In this document: positions 5,833 to 7,847 of the stretch, piece after piece
How the letters are laid out: each line of letters starts with the position of its first letter
Position numbering within the stretch: position 1 is the stretch's first letter
Assembly: GCA_030916665.1 (NCBI GenBank)
Contig: JAUPWC010000656.1
Coordinates: 1-7,847 of the forward strand
Length of the DNA stretch: 7,847 nt
Reading direction: 5' to 3'
DNA from: Verrucomicrobiota bacterium
GTDB lineage: Bacteria; Verrucomicrobiota; Verrucomicrobiia; Opitutales; Opitutaceae
The notes under the pieces: model-generated
Databases searched by the model: none
The model's input: only the letters and a program-made list of their open reading frames with translations
What the model was told of the DNA's origin: nothing
Program-made: the position numbers and the translations under genes

Positions 5833-6380
5833 TTTCCCGACCCCAAACCCTCAAGGAAGTCGCCGCGCAGTCGGCCTCGCTGGCCGAATTCGGCCTGCAC
5901 CTGCGCGACTGGCTGCACGAGCTGCGGCGGGCCTCGTCGCGTCCGCAGGTCGCGGCGGCCATCGCCGATGAGCCGCCGCTGCTGGCGGAAAAATTTCGGC
6001 AAGGCCACGTGGCGGATGCCTGGCTCGGCGCCTACGCGGAGCATCTGGCGGGGCGTCTCGGTGGCACGGCGCCGGCCTGGGCGTTTGCGCCGGAGCGCAT
6101 CGCGGGGGAGCCGCTCTTTGACGAAGGCGGCGATACTCCGGCGCTGCGGGCGCTGGCGCTCGCGCGTTCGCCGCTGGCCTTCAAGCGGCGCAACATCTTC
6201 ACCCCGTCGGTGGATCTGCCTCTGCGGTTGCGGGCGGGCCGGCCGGCGAAGTCGCCCGAAGAAAAGCGCCGGGTCAATGCCGAGCGGCAGCGCCGTTTCC
6301 GGAAGGCGCGGCAGCTCGAGCTGATCGCGCTCCGCAAATTCGCCCGCAAGCACGGCATGCGGGCGGAAGCCAAGGGCTGA
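5829..6380 (+). CDS. Partner protein of the nucleotidyltransferase, with basic AT-hook-like tail
   Basis: This 183-residue protein has no named function that I can give. Residues 1-130 contain a pattern I recall from proteins encoded beside similar nucleotidyltransferases: DEPPLL (47-52), DAWLGAYAEHLAGRLG (63-78), APAWAFAPER (81-90), then LRALALARSPLAFKRRNIFTPSVDL (106-130). The C-terminal part (135-177) is extremely basic, with RAGRPAKSPEEKRR and RQRRFRKARQ. AGRPAK resembles an AT-hook, and the tail should be helical and nucleic-acid binding. No signal peptide or membrane segment is present. The ATG overlaps the upstream stop codon and no ribosome binding site is seen, so translation is probably coupled. 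By analogy with paired systems it could be the antitoxin and repressor, and the AT-rich inverted repeat at 5257-5282 is a candidate target. That role is inference. Confidence 0.75.
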   Translation: MISRPQTLKEVAAQSASLAEFGLHLRDWLHELRRASSRPQVAAAIADEPPLLAEKFRQGHVADAWLGAYAEHLAGRLGGTAPAWAFAPERIAGEPLFDEGGDTPALRALALARSPLAFKRRNIFTPSVDLPLRLRAGRPAKSPEEKRRVNAERQRRFRKARQLELIALRKFARKHGMRAEAKG

Positions 6381-6461
6381 GGAACATGGGCCGGTGTCCG
6401 CGCATTTTTGAGCTTCGCTGAACAGGGTGACGTCTTGCTGTTTTGAGGCATGGCGGAGCGG

Positions 6462-6487
6462 CCGCAGCATTTGACGGCAGGACAGCG
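6462..6487 (+). repeat. 26-bp direct repeat, copy 2 (right of the nucleotidyltransferase pair)
   Basis: It differs at one base from 5195-5220, as described there. It begins 82 bp after the stop of the partner protein. The similarity fades outside the 26 bp, with only scattered matches such as ACTG shortly downstream. Confidence 0.8.
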
Positions 6488-6526
6488 CGGAGCACTGAGG
6501 ACGATGGACAAGGTAAGAGGGACCAA

Positions 6527-6545
6527 GGCTCCAGGGAATGGAGCC
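6527..6545. repeat. Small GC-rich hairpin in the gap before the DUF1810 gene
   Basis: GGCTCCA (6527-6533) and TGGAGCC (6539-6545) make a perfect 7-bp stem with a GGGAA loop. A run of six T's follows about 14 bases later, too far for a standard terminator. It lies in the 284-bp gap between the partner protein and the DUF1810 start, which otherwise holds only the direct repeat. It may belong to the same repeat family or end transcription of the upstream pair. Confidence 0.35.
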
Positions 6546-6664
6546 AAGCTATGCGCGGATTTTTTCGGCTCTTCATTCTTTTCAGTAAGTCCGCCTGGGA
6601 CGAACAACCCTTACGCGAGCGGATTGACAGGGAGAGACCCACGGCGACTATCTCTGAATCAGGT

Positions 6665-7258
6665 ATGTCTCTCCCCGACCATCGCTCTCAACAGGAGCCC
6701 CTGAAACCCGGCTCCGATAGCGGCAATGCGGGGCTCGAACTCCGCAGCAAGCTCGCCCGGCTCCGCACCCTCCAGCCGCTCCAGAACTCGGCAACCTTAG
6801 CGGCGCTCTCCAGCTTTGTCGCCGAGTCCAGTCTTAACCGCTTCGTGGATGCCCAGGCTGGAGCCCTTGGCCCCCAGTTTGGCGACTATGGCCAGGCGCT
6901 TCAGGAGCTTCAGTCAGGCCAGAAGCGAGCGCACTGGATGTGGTATGTCTTACCTCAGTTGCGTGGTATCGGGACGAGCGAGATGTCCTTCCTCTTTGGA
7001 ATAGAATCGCGCGAGGAAGCAAGGGCCTATCTTGATCATCCGCTCTTGGGTAAGAGGCTCCAAGAATGTTTGAATGCAATCCGACGGCACAAGGGTGGTG
7101 ATCCCGAGCGGATCTTCGGTCCCATTGACGCCATCAAGTTCCGGTCCTGCCTGACCCTGTTCAAGGCGGTAGCCGGACAGGAGTCGCTCTTTGCGGAAGT
7201 CTTGAAGGAATTCTATCAGGGCCAGGATGACGAGATTACCCTCAAGTTCCTGGCGTGA
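6665..7258 (+). CDS. DUF1810 family protein with N-terminal extension
   Basis: From the chosen start the protein has 197 residues, and residues 57-197 match the DUF1810 family. Seen are SLNRFVDAQ (56-64), QALQELQSGQKRAHWMWYVLPQ (about 77-98) with the signature HWMW at 90-93, EARAYLDHPLLGKRLQEC (118-135) and IFGPIDAIKFRSCLTLF (150-166). The family is cytoplasmic and its function is not established to my knowledge. The ATG at 6665 is the closest in-frame start codon to the domain, yet it leaves about 56 residues of Ser/Leu/Gln-rich extension that I do not recognise. Earlier Mets at 6551 and 6443 lie in repeat or hairpin DNA and are less credible. No proper ribosome binding site is visible. Base composition from about 6800 on looks slightly less GC-rich than the preceding genes. 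It converges on the dehydrogenase gene. Confidence 0.85.
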   Translation: MSLPDHRSQQEPLKPGSDSGNAGLELRSKLARLRTLQPLQNSATLAALSSFVAESSLNRFVDAQAGALGPQFGDYGQALQELQSGQKRAHWMWYVLPQLRGIGTSEMSFLFGIESREEARAYLDHPLLGKRLQECLNAIRRHKGGDPERIFGPIDAIKFRSCLTLFKAVAGQESLFAEVLKEFYQGQDDEITLKFLA

Positions 7259-7300
7259 AGCCGGGAGCCTCGATGGTGCTTCGGGCTGAGACGCCGGCTT
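7258..7300. terminator. Possible bidirectional hairpin between DUF1810 and dehydrogenase genes
   Basis: AAGCCGG (7258-7264) and CCGGCTT (7294-7300) form a perfect 7-bp inverted repeat, with AGCC (7266-7269) and GGCT (7284-7287) nested inside. It spans the 40-bp gap between two convergent stop codons. There is no T-tract, so an intrinsic terminator is possible but not typical. Confidence 0.3.
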
Positions 7301-7847
7301 AATCCACCTCGATCATCGCCTTCAGCACGGCGGGATTGCCGGCGATGTCCCGATGAAACACGGCGGGCGTGTCCGCCAGCTTGAAGCGGTGGGTGATCCA
7401 CGGGCGCGTGTCCACTTGGCCTTCCTCGACGAGGCGGATGACCTCGCGGAAGGTGCCGGGCAGGGCGTTGCGGCTGCCCATGACGGTGAGCTCGCGGCGG
7501 TGGAAGTTGGGGTCGTTGAACGTGACGTCGCCCTGGAAGAGGCCGACGAACACGATGCGGCCGCCGTGTGCGGGCAGGTCGAAGCAGCCCATCATGGACG
7601 CGGGGTTGCCCGTGGCGTCGATGACGCAGGTCGGCAGGTCGCCGCCGCCGATGCGCTTGAGTTCCTCGACAGCGGTGGTGCCGGGCTTGAGCGTGTGCTG
7701 CACGCCGAGCTGTTTCCGGCAGAACTCGAGGCGCGCGTCGCTCACGTCCATGACGGCGAGCGTGGCGCCGGAGACCTTGGCGAACTGGATGACGCTGAGC
7801 CCGATCGGGCCGGCGCCGATGACGAGGATGAAGTCGTCCTTGGTCGG
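7299..7847 (-). CDS. Zinc-type alcohol/polyol dehydrogenase (medium-chain), C-terminal part
   Basis: The visible 182 residues are the coenzyme domain and C-terminus of a medium-chain dehydrogenase. The reading frame is open to the window edge, so the catalytic zinc-binding N-terminal half lies outside. The Rossmann motif GAGPIG (residues 11-16 of the visible part) is followed by the strand LAVMDVSDARLEFC. Its Asp (MDVSD) after the second strand suggests NAD rather than NADP. Further family sequence is VIDATGNPASM, GGRIVFVGLFQGDVTF, FHRRELTVMGSRNALPGTF and VDTRPWITHRF. The RRE...SRNA...DTRPWITHRF wording resembles sugar-acid or polyol dehydrogenases of the RspB/YjmD (L-gulonate/galactonate) kind, but the exact substrate cannot be fixed. 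A role in uronate or polyol breakdown would be typical, and no pathway neighbour is visible here. Confidence 0.88.
   Translation of the reverse strand, partial: PTKDDFILVIGAGPIGLSVIQFAKVSGATLAVMDVSDARLEFCRKQLGVQHTLKPGTTAVEELKRIGGGDLPTCVIDATGNPASMMGCFDLPAHGGRIVFVGLFQGDVTFNDPNFHRRELTVMGSRNALPGTFREVIRLVEEGQVDTRPWITHRFKLADTPAVFHRDIAGNPAVLKAMIEVD

Noticed and set aside
5685..6470. 261-codon minus-strand frame antisense to the partner protein
   Set aside because: The plus-strand gene is supported by the ATGA overlap and conserved sequence, while this frame is low-complexity and Arg-rich.
5189..6487. Integron cassette with attC sites
   Set aside because: The flanking repeats lack the RYYYAAC and GTTRRRY core pair. 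GTTAACC near 5250 does not fit GTTRRRY and has no partner, and no integrase is present.

Overview
The window is high-GC bacterial DNA. Its gene content is mostly small single genes of widespread, poorly characterised families, separated by repeat-bearing intergenic DNA. The intergenic motifs (TTAACCACGGATGG-type, TTAGCCGCGAATGG-type and GCATTTGAYGGCAGGACAGCG-type) and the protein wording remind me of Verrucomicrobiota, perhaps Opitutaceae. That placement is an impression from memory, not a computed result.

Layout. At 22-627 (-) lies an exported sugar-binding protein of the ABC-transporter type that stops about half way through the usual fold. At 890-1213 (-) is a YkgJ-type cysteine-cluster protein. 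At 1256-1474 is a repeat patch with an 18-bp perfect inverted repeat, followed by a DUF2200 protein at 1475-1846 (+). A 415-bp gene-free stretch (1847-2261) holds more short repeats. It leads into the largest gene, 2262-4589 (+), which encodes a 775-residue secreted helical protein with a coiled coil and a C-terminal half DnaJ-type zinc finger. This gene converges on a GNAT acetyltransferase at 4629-5129 (-).

The most system-like part is 5189-6487. A nucleotidyltransferase of the DUF6036/AbiEii-like type (5284-5832) overlaps by ATGA with a second gene (5829-6380). The second product has a conserved N-terminal domain and a very basic tail containing an AT-hook-like GRP. A 9-bp inverted repeat sits directly against the first start codon. 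The pair is bracketed by two 26-bp direct repeats that differ at one base. This resembles a self-regulated toxin-antitoxin or defence cassette, but that reading is inference.

The window ends with a DUF1810 protein at 6665-7258 (+). It converges on the C-terminal half of a zinc-type medium-chain dehydrogenase at 7299-7847 (-), which runs off the right edge. Apart from the overlapping pair, nothing in the window looks like a multi-gene operon. The other genes are best read as independent units.
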